A stretch of DNA of 64,000 bases from CAVYXK01 sp963708245 (lineage in GTDB: Bacteria; Pseudomonadota; Alphaproteobacteria; Acetobacterales; Acetobacteraceae): assembly GCA_963708245.1 (NCBI GenBank), contig OY970201.1:4340001-4404000 (forward strand), in the 5' to 3' direction. Positions 35,864-44,209 of this stretch are shown here, piece after piece; the first letter of the stretch is position 1; each line of letters starts with the position of its first letter. Made by a program: the position numbers and the translations under genes. Below the pieces are notes generated by a model, which saw nothing but the letters and a program-made list of their open reading frames with translations, was not told the origin of the DNA and ran no database searches.

Positions 35864-37311
35864 TGCTTGGTCCTCGTCGCAATGAGAGAACCATCAGCGT
35901 CCTCCAGCGTCACGATCAGCGGCATCTGGCCCAACGCGTGGGTGGCGCAGGAAAGGCACGGATCGTAGGCGCGAATCGCAACCTCGACATGGTTCAAGAG
36001 CCCCTCGGTAATCTCGCGGCCGGACAGATAGTCCATTGCCACCTGTTTCACCGAGCGATTCATCGCCTCGTTGTTGCTGGTGGTGGAGACGATCAGATTG
36101 GCGGCGGCGACCTGGTCGTTCTCGTCGACCACGTAGTGATGGAACAAGGTGCCGCGCGGCGCCTCGATGCAGGCGATGCCTATCGGACGGCGCTCACCCC
36201 GTACGATCAGATCAGTGCCTTGCAGATCGTCGTCGAACAGCAGCTCCTTGATCTTTTCGGCGCAGTGAATGATGCAGATCAGTCGCGCCCAGTGATAGGC
36301 AAGGGTGGCATGAATCGGACCCCCATGGTTTTGCGTGATGAACTCGCGACGCGCGGCCTCCGCCAGCGGCGTGTCGATCGATTTGCAGCAATTGATCTGC
36401 GCGAGCGGGCCGACGCGATACCAGCCATTCTCCCGGCCCAGCGAGCGGATATGCGGAAATTTCATGTAGCTCCAGGATCGGACTTCCTCGATGAAGTAAT
36501 CGCGGTAATCTGCCGGGCTCACCTGGTCGAAGATCGTCTGACCGTCGGCGTCGATCGCCCGCAGCCGACCGTCATAGAGATCCATGCCGCCTTGGGGCCC
36601 AACGATACTCACATAATTGGATTTGAACGTTGCGAAGTCGCGGTAAAGTGCCTGATGCGCCTCGACGTAACCCTTATGCTGCTCCAGCGCCGCGCAGCAC
36701 CAAGTAATGATTTGGTCGATGTCCTTGCGCAGCGCGTCGCGCTTTTCGATCGAGAGATTTTCATTGACCCCACCGGGAATGGCACTCGTCGGGTGGATCT
36801 TGCGCCCACCGGTCGCCTTGATGACCTCCTGGCCGTATTTGCGAATGAAGATCGCCCATTTTCCGATCTCGGGAAAACTGCTCAGTACCGCGAGGATGTT
36901 GCGTTGCTCGGGTGGCGCATCGAAGCCGAACAGGAGATCCGGCGAAGCCAAATGGAAAATGTTCAGGGCGTTCGACTGCAGGATCTGGCCGTGATGCATG
37001 AGCCGGCGCATCTTGTCGGCGGTGGGCGTGACCTTGTCGACGCCGATCACTGCGTCCATGGCCTTCGCCGCCGCAAGGTGATGGCTCACCGGGCAGATGC
37101 CGCAAAGCCGCTGAATGATGACGGGAACCTCCCAGAACATGCGGCCGCGGATGAACCGTTCGAACCCGCGGAACTCGACGATGTGGAAGCGCGCTTCATC
37201 CACCCCGCCGGCCTCGTTCAATCGAATGGTGACCTTACCGTGGCCCTCAACTCGGGTCACTGGATCGATCACGATCTTGCGCGGTCCCGCACTTGCCTGA
37301 ACGCTGTTCAT
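35860..37311 (-). CDS. hoxH: NAD-linked [NiFe] hydrogenase large subunit HoxH
   Basis: HoxH carries the Ni-Fe active site. Both cysteine motifs are present: 'RLCGICPVSHH' near residue 60 and 'DPCLSCATHALGQMPL' near the C-terminus, where cleavage after the His by HoxW is expected. The length of about 483 residues matches bidirectional, NAD(P)-reducing group 3d enzymes. GGAGGAGCG before ATG 37311 decides that start. The gene order hoxF-U-Y-H-W is that of the soluble hydrogenase of Cupriavidus necator. Confidence 0.95.
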   Translation of the reverse strand: MNSVQASAGPRKIVIDPVTRVEGHGKVTIRLNEAGGVDEARFHIVEFRGFERFIRGRMFWEVPVIIQRLCGICPVSHHLAAAKAMDAVIGVDKVTPTADKMRRLMHHGQILQSNALNIFHLASPDLLFGFDAPPEQRNILAVLSSFPEIGKWAIFIRKYGQEVIKATGGRKIHPTSAIPGGVNENLSIEKRDALRKDIDQIITWCCAALEQHKGYVEAHQALYRDFATFKSNYVSIVGPQGGMDLYDGRLRAIDADGQTIFDQVSPADYRDYFIEEVRSWSYMKFPHIRSLGRENGWYRVGPLAQINCCKSIDTPLAEAARREFITQNHGGPIHATLAYHWARLICIIHCAEKIKELLFDDDLQGTDLIVRGERRPIGIACIEAPRGTLFHHYVVDENDQVAAANLIVSTTSNNEAMNRSVKQVAMDYLSGREITEGLLNHVEVAIRAYDPCLSCATHALGQMPLIVTLEDADGSLIATRTKQ

Positions 37312-37348
37312 GACGCTCCTCCGCAACTGGCGTGATCGATCGCCGCCG

Positions 37349-37891
37349 TCATTCGTACTTGCACAACCGGTATGGAAGGTTCGGCTCTTCGCCCCGGAGG
37401 AGGGCTTTCAGCCCTTCCCAGATCACGTCCGCCGAAGGCGGGCATCCGGGCAGGAAGTAGTCGATCTTGACGATTTCATGCGACGGATAGACCCGGTCGA
37501 GCAGGAGCGGCAGGTCCTCGTCGTTTGGGATCATCCCGCCATCCTCGACCGTTGGTCCCTTGAGATAGGCTTCCTCCAGGCACTCGCGCAGCCCCACCAG
37601 ATTCCGCATGGCGGGGATGCCGCCGGTAATGGCGCAGGCGCCGACCGATACGAGGATGCGGCAATGCTCGCGGAACTGCTTGAGCACGCGGACATTGTGT
37701 TCGTTCGCGCACCCCCCTTCCACCAGCCCGACATCGACACGGCAGTCGAATTCCTTCTTGTCGTCCAATGGCGACTTGTCGAGATCGACGAGGTCGAGCA
37801 GCTCGACGATCCGCTCGTCGATATCAAGGAGCGACATGTGGCACCCGAAGCAGCCGGCGAGCGAGCAGGTTGCTAGTCTGGGTTTTGCCAT
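37349..37891 (-). CDS. hoxY: NAD-linked [NiFe] hydrogenase small subunit HoxY
   Basis: The short small subunit (180 residues) carries one proximal 4Fe-4S cluster. The cysteines are in 'SLAGCFGCHMSLLD', 'LVEGGCANEHN', 'VSVGACAITGGIPAM' and 'FLPGCPPSADVIW'. It lacks the medial/distal cluster domain and Tat signal of membrane hydrogenases, which fits a cytoplasmic enzyme. AGGAG precedes the ATG. It lies between hoxU (70-bp gap) and hoxH. Confidence 0.95.
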   Translation of the reverse strand: MAKPRLATCSLAGCFGCHMSLLDIDERIVELLDLVDLDKSPLDDKKEFDCRVDVGLVEGGCANEHNVRVLKQFREHCRILVSVGACAITGGIPAMRNLVGLRECLEEAYLKGPTVEDGGMIPNDEDLPLLLDRVYPSHEIVKIDYFLPGCPPSADVIWEGLKALLRGEEPNLPYRLCKYE

Positions 37892-37962
37892 GGCATTTCT
37901 CCTCTGCTCGCCATGCTAGGTCTCTCGAGCGCCCTGTCTTAGATGATCCCGTGGGTCTCCGA

Positions 37963-38682
37963 TTATGCCTTGCGGTGCGAGCGCTTCGCTTCGATGTCGC
38001 TGCCGATCGGAGCCTGATCGAACCGGCGGCTGCCATAGGGCGTCCGGTAGCCGGTGCGTTTGATGACGATGCAGCCGACAGGGCAGACATGAACGGCCTT
38101 GTCGGCAGCGGCAATCTCGGTATCGCCGAGGCTCTTGGCATCGACGTTCAGCCGCATATGAATGCCGCGGCCCTCGAAGCCGAACACCGATTTCCCGTCC
38201 ACGGTCCGCGAGGCACGAATACAGCGGGAGCAGAGGACACAGCGGTTGCGGTCGATGAAGATGTCGGGATGGGTCGCGTCAAGCTCACGCTTGGGCCATA
38301 GATAGGGGAGCGTCGGCGCTGCCATCCCCAAGCGATAGCCGAGCGCCTGCAGCTCGCAGTCGCCGCTCTTTTCGCAGGACGGGCAGAAATGATTGCCCTC
38401 GACGAACAGCATCTCGATGAGGGTGCGGCGGTCGCTGTTCAGCTCCGGCGTATTGCTTTCCACGACCATGCCAGGCGCGGCGGGCATGGTGCAGGCGCTG
38501 CTGCGGCGGCTGTCGATCTTGCACGTGCAGACACGACAATGCCCGGCCGGCTCCAGGTCCGGATGGTAGCAAAGCCGCGGGATATACACTCCTGCCGCGT
38601 CGCATGCCTGGATGATGGTCTGCCCTGCGGCAGCCTCGATTTCGATCCCATCGACCGTGAACGTGACTTTGTCCCCGCTCAT
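37963..38682 (-). CDS. hoxU: Hydrogenase diaphorase iron-sulfur subunit HoxU
   Basis: The 239-residue NuoG-N-like protein wires HoxF to HoxYH. It has a plant-type 2Fe-2S motif ('YIPRLCYHPDLEPAGHCRVC', 'CTMPAAPGMVV'), the HxxxCxxC... site ('EGNHFCPSCEKSGDCELQAL') and a 4Fe-4S motif ('RCVLCSRCIRASRTVDGKSV'). The start overlaps the hoxF stop (ATGA) with AGGAGG upstream. Confidence 0.94.
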   Translation of the reverse strand: MSGDKVTFTVDGIEIEAAAGQTIIQACDAAGVYIPRLCYHPDLEPAGHCRVCTCKIDSRRSSACTMPAAPGMVVESNTPELNSDRRTLIEMLFVEGNHFCPSCEKSGDCELQALGYRLGMAAPTLPYLWPKRELDATHPDIFIDRNRCVLCSRCIRASRTVDGKSVFGFEGRGIHMRLNVDAKSLGDTEIAAADKAVHVCPVGCIVIKRTGYRTPYGSRRFDQAPIGSDIEAKRSHRKA

Positions 38683-40553
38683 GCCGTTTCCTCCTCAGCC
38701 ACCGGCTCGCGTCCTTGGACCTCAACGGCTTCGGCCAAGGCCTCGCGGAGCGTCACACGCGGCAGGAACGGCTCCGACTGAAGCCGTGCCTCGTAGGCTT
38801 GCGGAAAGTTCCGCATGGTCGTCAGGATCGGATTCGCGGCAGTCTGGCCGAGACCGCACCGGCTCATGCGTGTCACGGTATTGGCCAGCGCCTCCAGCGC
38901 CGCAATGTCAGCGAGCGTGCCGCGATCGGCGAGGATCTTTTCCATACTCTTCTTGAGAAGCGTGGTGCCGACCCGACACGGCGTGCACCAGCCGCAGGAT
39001 TCCTCGACGAAGAATTCGGTGAACTGCCGCGCGACATCGAGGACGTCGCGGTCGGGACCGAAAACCATGATTGAGCCGCCGGTCGAAAGGTCTTCAAAGG
39101 CGATGCGTCGCCCAAAATCCTTGGGTGCCACGCATTGCCCGGACGGACCGCCAACCTGCACAAAAGCTGCGTCCGACGCGCCGACGACATCGAGAAGCTT
39201 TCTCACGGTAATCCCGAACTGAACCTCGTAGACACCGGGATGCGGGCAATCGCCAGAGACGCTCAGCAGTTTCGTGCCGGTCAACTCGCGCGTGCCGTAA
39301 CCCGCGAACCATTCCGGGTTCTGCTCCATGATGCGGGCGACGCAGGCGAAAGTCTCGACATTGTCTATTGCGGTCGGCTGTTGGAGGTAGCCACGGTCGG
39401 TCGGGAAAGGCGGTCGGTCACGGGGGGCACCCCGCTTGCCCTCCAGCAATTCGAGAAGGGCCAACTCCTCGCCACATACATAGGCTCCGGCGCCGAGTTG
39501 AATCCGGATGTCGAAATCGAAACCCTCGAGCCCGCACACATTGCTTCCGAGCAGGCCGAGGCGGCGCCGGTTCTGGAGCACGTCCTGCAAGGAATTCCAG
39601 AGATAGGCGTATTCGCCGCGGAGATAGACGAGTCCATGACGTGCGCCGAGTGCATAACCGGCGATCGTCATGCCATCGAATACCACGTCGGGGATTTCGG
39701 TTAGCAATACCCGGTCCTTGAAGGTGCCCGGCTCGCCCTCATCCGCATTGCAGACCACGTGATGCGCCTCGCTGATCGACTGTCGGCAAAGCTTCCACTT
39801 CAGGCCCGTCGGAAAGCCGGCGCCGCCACGGCCGCGGAGCTTTGCCTTTGTCATCTGCTGAATGACGCTCTCGGGAGAGAGGGTGAGGGCAGCTCGCACG
39901 CCGTCACCCCGCCGCCCTTGCTGGAACACGACTGGGCCGGACTGCACGAGGCTCGACCCCACGCGGGCTTGTGGCAATGCCATGCCCTGGCCATCAGAGC
40001 CGGGGAAGAGCGGCAGGCTATTTCCGGCTTGGCTCTGCCGCAGAGCAGCGACGATGGCGGGGATGTCCGCCGGCGACAGCGCCGTCACCACCGTACCATT
40101 GATCAGGGCCGACGGTTCCTGATCGGCCATTCCGATGTCGTTGGTCCATTCGACGGTAAATTCTCCATCCGACGAGGCACCCCCGATCGATACATTTGTA
40201 GCTTTCGTGAAGGCGTGTGAGACCTCGGCCGCGCCCTTCATCAGCGACACCGGTGTTTTCGACAGTCGAATATGAAAGCGGCCCTTGGGCTCCCGGTTCA
40301 GAAACGCGTAAAAGGATACCATGTCTTCGACCTGCACAGCGTGGATGCCGAGGCCCGCCGCGACGGCGTGGACCGCCGCGTCGGGGATATGGCCCAGGCG
40401 GCGCTGAATCGCCTGGACGATATCCATGAGCCGAGTGCGGTCTGCCCTGAATTCTTTGACGACGGCGTCGACGACCGTCGCTACTTGCGGTGTAACTGTG
40501 GAGGACCCCGGCTTCGCTGTCGCCATTGCCGTTTCCTCTGTTTCAGACGTCAT
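38679..40553 (-). CDS. hoxF: Hydrogenase diaphorase FMN subunit HoxF
   Basis: HoxF is the NAD(H)-binding diaphorase module. The N-terminal third is NuoE-like ('RADRTRLMDIVQAIQRRLGH', 'VSFYAFLNREPKGRFHI') but contains no cysteine, so it cannot hold a 2Fe-2S cluster. The NuoF-like part has the NADH/FMN loops 'LRGRGGAGFPTGLKWKL', 'CNADEGEPGTFKDR' and 'GAGAYVCGEELALLE', and the 4Fe-4S motif 'ESCGWCTPCRVG' with the distal 'SRCGLGQTA'. The length is 624 residues from ATG 40553; ATG 40526 with AGAGGA is an equally good start. First gene of the hoxFUYHW-receiver operon. Confidence 0.94.
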   Translation of the reverse strand: MTSETEETAMATAKPGSSTVTPQVATVVDAVVKEFRADRTRLMDIVQAIQRRLGHIPDAAVHAVAAGLGIHAVQVEDMVSFYAFLNREPKGRFHIRLSKTPVSLMKGAAEVSHAFTKATNVSIGGASSDGEFTVEWTNDIGMADQEPSALINGTVVTALSPADIPAIVAALRQSQAGNSLPLFPGSDGQGMALPQARVGSSLVQSGPVVFQQGRRGDGVRAALTLSPESVIQQMTKAKLRGRGGAGFPTGLKWKLCRQSISEAHHVVCNADEGEPGTFKDRVLLTEIPDVVFDGMTIAGYALGARHGLVYLRGEYAYLWNSLQDVLQNRRRLGLLGSNVCGLEGFDFDIRIQLGAGAYVCGEELALLELLEGKRGAPRDRPPFPTDRGYLQQPTAIDNVETFACVARIMEQNPEWFAGYGTRELTGTKLLSVSGDCPHPGVYEVQFGITVRKLLDVVGASDAAFVQVGGPSGQCVAPKDFGRRIAFEDLSTGGSIMVFGPDRDVLDVARQFTEFFVEESCGWCTPCRVGTTLLKKSMEKILADRGTLADIAALEALANTVTRMSRCGLGQTAANPILTTMRNFPQAYEARLQSEPFLPRVTLREALAEAVEVQGREPVAEEETA

Positions 40554-40713
40554 CGTCGATGACTCCCAAACCAGATGTGCCGTACCGCTTACGCGCTGAC
40601 CGTTCCGTAACGCTGCGTCCGGCGCGGCGGGCCAACCCTTGAACCCCGCCAAGCGCCGGGGTCCGACGGTTCGCACGGCGATGCTCGGCGGGGCTCGCCA
40701 TGCGAAGCCGCCT

Positions 40714-41742
40714 TCAAAACGAAGTCATGACCATCCGGCCGTCGATTTTTCCGGCCTTCATATCGCTGAACACCTGGTTGATGTCCTCGAGCTTCATCTC
40801 GTGGTAGTGGGAATGGACCTTCCCTTCCGCGGCGAATTGGATGGCTTCCTCGAGATCTTGACGGCCACCCACGATCGACCCGCGGATCGTGATTCGACCC
40901 AGGACCACCGGGACAATGGGCGTCAGGAATTCGGCCGGCGGCAGGCCGATGAGTATGACCGTGCCCTTGCGCCGCACCATGTGGATCGCCTGGCCGAAAG
41001 CCGCCGGCGACGGGGCCGTTACCACCACGCCATGCGCGCCCCCGCCGGTTTGTTTGACGATCTGCTCCACTGCATCCGGCGACTTCGCGTTCACCGCCAC
41101 GTCGGCGCCCGACGCGCGTGCAAGCGCCAGCTTGGGCTCCGTCACATCGACTGCAGCCACGTGCAAGCCCATCGCCTTGGCATATTCGATGCCGAGCTGC
41201 CCCAGTCCGCCGACGCCGGAGATGACGATCCACTCGCCAGGCTTTGCTTCGGTTTCCTTGATGCCCTTGTACGTGGTGACGCCAGCGCAGAGGATCGGCG
41301 CCATAGCCGCGAAGTCAGGATTGTTGGGCAGCCGCCCGACATAGGGGGCGGACCCGATCACATACTCGGCAAAGCTGCCGTTGACGGCGTAGCCGCTGTT
41401 GCGTTGGGCGAGACAAAGGGCGTCCCATCCGGTCCGGCAGTACTCGCACCAGCCGCAAGCATCGTGCAGCCAGGCCACCCCGACCGGATCACCCTCCTTC
41501 AAACGGGTGACGCCCGTACCGACGGCCGCGACGATCCCCGCACCTTCGTGCCCGGGGATGAAGGGGAGCTTGGGCTTGACCGGCCAATCGCCCTGGGCCG
41601 AATGGAGGTCGGTGTGGCATACCCCGTTCGCGATCACTCTGATGAGAACCTCGCCGTAGCCCGGTGTCGGGATGGGGACTTCCTCGATCTTCAGCGGCTT
41701 GCCGAATTCGTGTACTACCGCGGCCTTCATCGTCTTCGCCAT
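40714..41742 (-). CDS. Zinc-dependent alcohol dehydrogenase (AdhP-type)
   Basis: The 342-residue medium-chain dehydrogenase has catalytic zinc ligands in 'GVCHTDLHSA' and 'PGHEGAGIV', the structural four-Cys lobe 'CGWCEYCRTGWDALC' and the NAD loop 'GVGGLGQLGIEYAKAMG'. It is predicted to interconvert ethanol and acetaldehyde with NAD(H), a fermentation outlet next to the hydrogenase operon. It is transcribed leftward from the region holding an FNR-type site (41797-41810) about 55 bp before its ATG. Confidence 0.93.
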   Translation of the reverse strand: MAKTMKAAVVHEFGKPLKIEEVPIPTPGYGEVLIRVIANGVCHTDLHSAQGDWPVKPKLPFIPGHEGAGIVAAVGTGVTRLKEGDPVGVAWLHDACGWCEYCRTGWDALCLAQRNSGYAVNGSFAEYVIGSAPYVGRLPNNPDFAAMAPILCAGVTTYKGIKETEAKPGEWIVISGVGGLGQLGIEYAKAMGLHVAAVDVTEPKLALARASGADVAVNAKSPDAVEQIVKQTGGGAHGVVVTAPSPAAFGQAIHMVRRKGTVILIGLPPAEFLTPIVPVVLGRITIRGSIVGGRQDLEEAIQFAAEGKVHSHYHEMKLEDINQVFSDMKAGKIDGRMVMTSF

Positions 41743-41796
41743 GGTCGAATCTCCTTTTGAGGGACTTGCACGATAGCGGGCTTCTCAAGGGAGAGA

Positions 41797-41810
41797 TTGA
41801 TCCAGATCAA
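41797..41810. promoter_or_regulatory. FNR/FixK-type binding site
   Basis: TTGATCCAGATCAA is a perfect match to the TTGAT-N4-ATCAA palindrome bound by FNR, FixK and related CRP-family oxygen regulators. It lies in the 375-bp gap between adh (-) and the V-ATPase remnant/pta/ackA group (+), centred about 61 bp before the adh start codon. It could serve both directions. The rest of the gap (41811-42117) shows no gene. Confidence 0.75.
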
Positions 41811-42117
41811 TGCTAATGCGATGCCGCGGCGCTTTGATGCGATCCTTTTCGAGTGCCATCGGCGGCCGGGCTGCCTGGCAAAGGTGATGGGCGTCTTTCA
41901 AGCCCCCGGTTATCCGTGCACCAACGCGCCGCGAAGCCGTTGCCGTTCGCTGCGTTATCCCACTTCGCCGCCGGCGTAAGCAGGCTGGCGACAAACAGCG
42001 CAAGACCGCCAAAGTCGGCGATACCGCTGCAATGCTAGGGTCGGATCATTAACACGCGAAAGCCCTGAACCTGCACCCGGCTTCGGCCGGTCCCTCACGG
42101 TCACGAAGGTAAGCCAA

Positions 42118-42668
42118 GTGCCAGAGTCGATTCTGTTTTACACGCGAACTCTGTCGATCATCGGCAACATCCTCCGGATCGCACTCCCGGAGAACGTGGG
42201 TGACAGCGCGTCCTTCGGCGACCTCGCCGAGGTGCGCGACGAGCACGGACGGCCGCGAGTCGCACAGGTCGTCAAGCTCGACGATGAGGTCGCATCGCTC
42301 CAGGTCTTCTCTGGGGCCCAAGGACTCACTACGCGCGCGAAGGTCCGCTTCCTCGGCCATCCGCCGGACGTGGCCTTCTCTTCGAATATTCTCGGCCGCG
42401 TCTTCGGGGGAGACGGCGCCCCTCTCGACGGCGGTCCGCCTCTGGACATGGACCCTCGGATCGCTATCGGCGGACCCTCCGTCAACCCGGTTCGGCGGAA
42501 GCTGGCCACGAACATGATCCGCACGAACGTGCCGATGATCGACGTCTTCAACTGCCTCGTGGAGAGCCAAAAGATCCCGATCTTCTCTGTCTCCGGCGAG
42601 CCCTACAACCAGTTGCTCGCGAGAATCGGCATCCAGGCCGACGCCGATGTCGTGGTCTCGATCCGCTC
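42118..42668 (+). pseudogene. V-type ATPase subunit B, N-terminal fragment
   Basis: About 180 residues match the N-terminal beta-barrel and start of the nucleotide domain of V/A-type ATPase subunit B: 'VQVFSGAQGLTT' type sequence ('ASLQVFSGAQGLTTRAKVRF'), 'ILGRVFGGDGAPLDGGPP', 'GGPSVNPVRR' and 'SQKIPIFSVSGEPYNQLLAR'. A GTG start with GAAGGT upstream is present. Homology ends near 42660, where the sequence jumps out of frame into the end of subunit A. The frame as written would run on to 42756 as nonsense. The catalytic head is incomplete, so it is not functional. Confidence 0.8.
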
Positions 42669-43175
42669 TTGTCCTGGTCGCGCTACCGCGGGCAACTCGC
42701 GCCGTGGTTCCGAAATAAGGTGGGTCCCGACTGGAGCGAGCAGGCGGACCGGATGATGGAGCTCCTGCACCGTGGCGACGAGATCCTGCAGATGATGCAG
42801 GTGACGGGCGAAGATGGCGTGACCCTGGCGGACTTCGTTACGCAACGCGCGTCGCTGTTCCTCGACATGGTCTTCTTGCAGCAGGACGCCTTCGACGAGG
42901 TCGACTGCGCCTGCAAGCCTGAGCGACAGAAGGCGCTGTTCGAGATGGTCTACGCCGCGGCAACGCGCTCATACGCATTCAAGGACAAGACGGCGGCAAG
43001 GGACTACTTCACCAAACTGACAGGCCTCTACAAGAACCTCAACTACGCGGCCGCAGGATCGAACGATTTCCAGCGGATCGCGAAGGCAATCGGGGACCTC
43101 GACAAGTCCGTCCCGACCCTTGCCGCCACCGCAGCCGCACCGAGCGGCATCACTGCCACATCGAGCCCCCCTTGA
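42669..43175 (+). pseudogene. V-type ATPase subunit A, C-terminal fragment
   Basis: The frame starting within the B fragment reads 'LSWSRYRGQLAPWFRNKV', 'DRMMELLHRGDEILQMMQVT' and 'FLQQDAFDEVDCACKPERQK', the C-terminal helical domain of the catalytic A subunit (about the last 165 residues). The P-loop part is missing. In known operons subunit A precedes B, so a B-head/A-tail order implies a rearrangement or an ancestral B-A order followed by deletion. The stop overlaps the region before pta. Confidence 0.78.
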
Positions 43176-43192
43176 CGAAGGAGGACCAGGCC

Positions 43193-44209
43193 TTGAGTTC
43201 CAACCCTGCTGTCAAGCCCGCCGCCTATACGACCGACGCGGGCGATACGTCCGTGCCCAGAGCGGCACAGACGCACGAGAAATACGAACGGCTGATCGCG
43301 CGGGCGAAGGGTATTCCCTCGATCCCGACGGCAATCGTCTGGCCATGCGAGGAGCACGCGCTGGCCGGCCCCATCGATGCCGCCGAGGAGAAGATCATCG
43401 TGCCGATTTTGGTCGGGTCAGCAAAGCGGATCCGCGCAGTGGCCCAGAAAGCCGGCCTCGACATCGGCCGTTTATCGATCGTCGATGTCGCAACCGAGGA
43501 AGAGGCTGCGGCTGCCGCCGTGCGCCTTGTCCGCGACGGCAAGGCGCAAAGCCTAATGAAGGGCAGCCTGCACACCGACGTGCTGATGCACGAGGTCGTC
43601 GCCAAGGAGAGTGGTCTGCGCACTGGCCGGCGGATCAGTCACGTCTTCGTGATCGACGTGCCGACCTACCCCGAGGTTCTGTTCGTCACCGACGCGGCGA
43701 TCAACATCTTCCCGGATCTCGAGACGAAGCGCGACATTGTTCAAAATGCAATCGACCTGCATATCGGCCTCGGCCTCGGAGAGCCGCTTGTGGCGATCTT
43801 GTCGGCGGTCGAGGTGATCAACCCAAAGATCCCCGGCACCACAGACGCGGCAAGCCTCTGCAAGATGGCCGAGCGAGGCCAGATTACCGGCGGGATCCTC
43901 GACGGGCCGCTAGCGATGGACAATGCGATCAACGCCGAGGCCGCCGCGATCAAGGGTATTCACTCGCCGGTTGCCGGGCATGCGCAGATCCTGGTTGTGC
44001 CCGACCTCGAAGCCGGCAACATGCTCGCAAAGAACATGATCTTCCTTGGCCGGGCCGATGCCGCCGGGATCGTGCTTGGGGCCACCGTGCCCATCATCCT
44101 GACGAGCCGCGCCGACAGCGTGCGGACGCGCATGGCCTCGATCGCGATCGGTGCCCTGTACGCTCATCACCTGGCCGAGCAGCGGGTCCAAGCGGGGAGC
44201 CACACATGA
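43193..44209 (+). CDS. pta: Phosphate acetyltransferase (PTA/PTB family)
   Basis: It converts acetyl-CoA plus phosphate to acetyl phosphate. The 338-residue protein matches the phosphotransacetylase domain: 'QSLMKGSLHTDVLMHEVVAK', 'RISHVFVIDVPTYPEVLFVT', 'ITGGILDGPLAMDNAI' and 'HAQILVVPDLEAGNMLAKNM'. The short single-domain form without DRTGG is typical of such fermentative clusters. AAGGAGG at 43178-43184 points to the TTG at 43193 rather than the TTG at 43172. It overlaps ackA by 4 bp (ATGA). Confidence 0.92.
   Translation: MSSNPAVKPAAYTTDAGDTSVPRAAQTHEKYERLIARAKGIPSIPTAIVWPCEEHALAGPIDAAEEKIIVPILVGSAKRIRAVAQKAGLDIGRLSIVDVATEEEAAAAAVRLVRDGKAQSLMKGSLHTDVLMHEVVAKESGLRTGRRISHVFVIDVPTYPEVLFVTDAAINIFPDLETKRDIVQNAIDLHIGLGLGEPLVAILSAVEVINPKIPGTTDAASLCKMAERGQITGGILDGPLAMDNAINAEAAAIKGIHSPVAGHAQILVVPDLEAGNMLAKNMIFLGRADAAGIVLGATVPIILTSRADSVRTRMASIAIGALYAHHLAEQRVQAGSHT

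Noticed and set aside
35863..37335. Long plus-strand frame of 490 codons opposite hoxH
   Set aside because: It is the antisense shadow of hoxH, caused by high GC and codon bias; no family resemblance.
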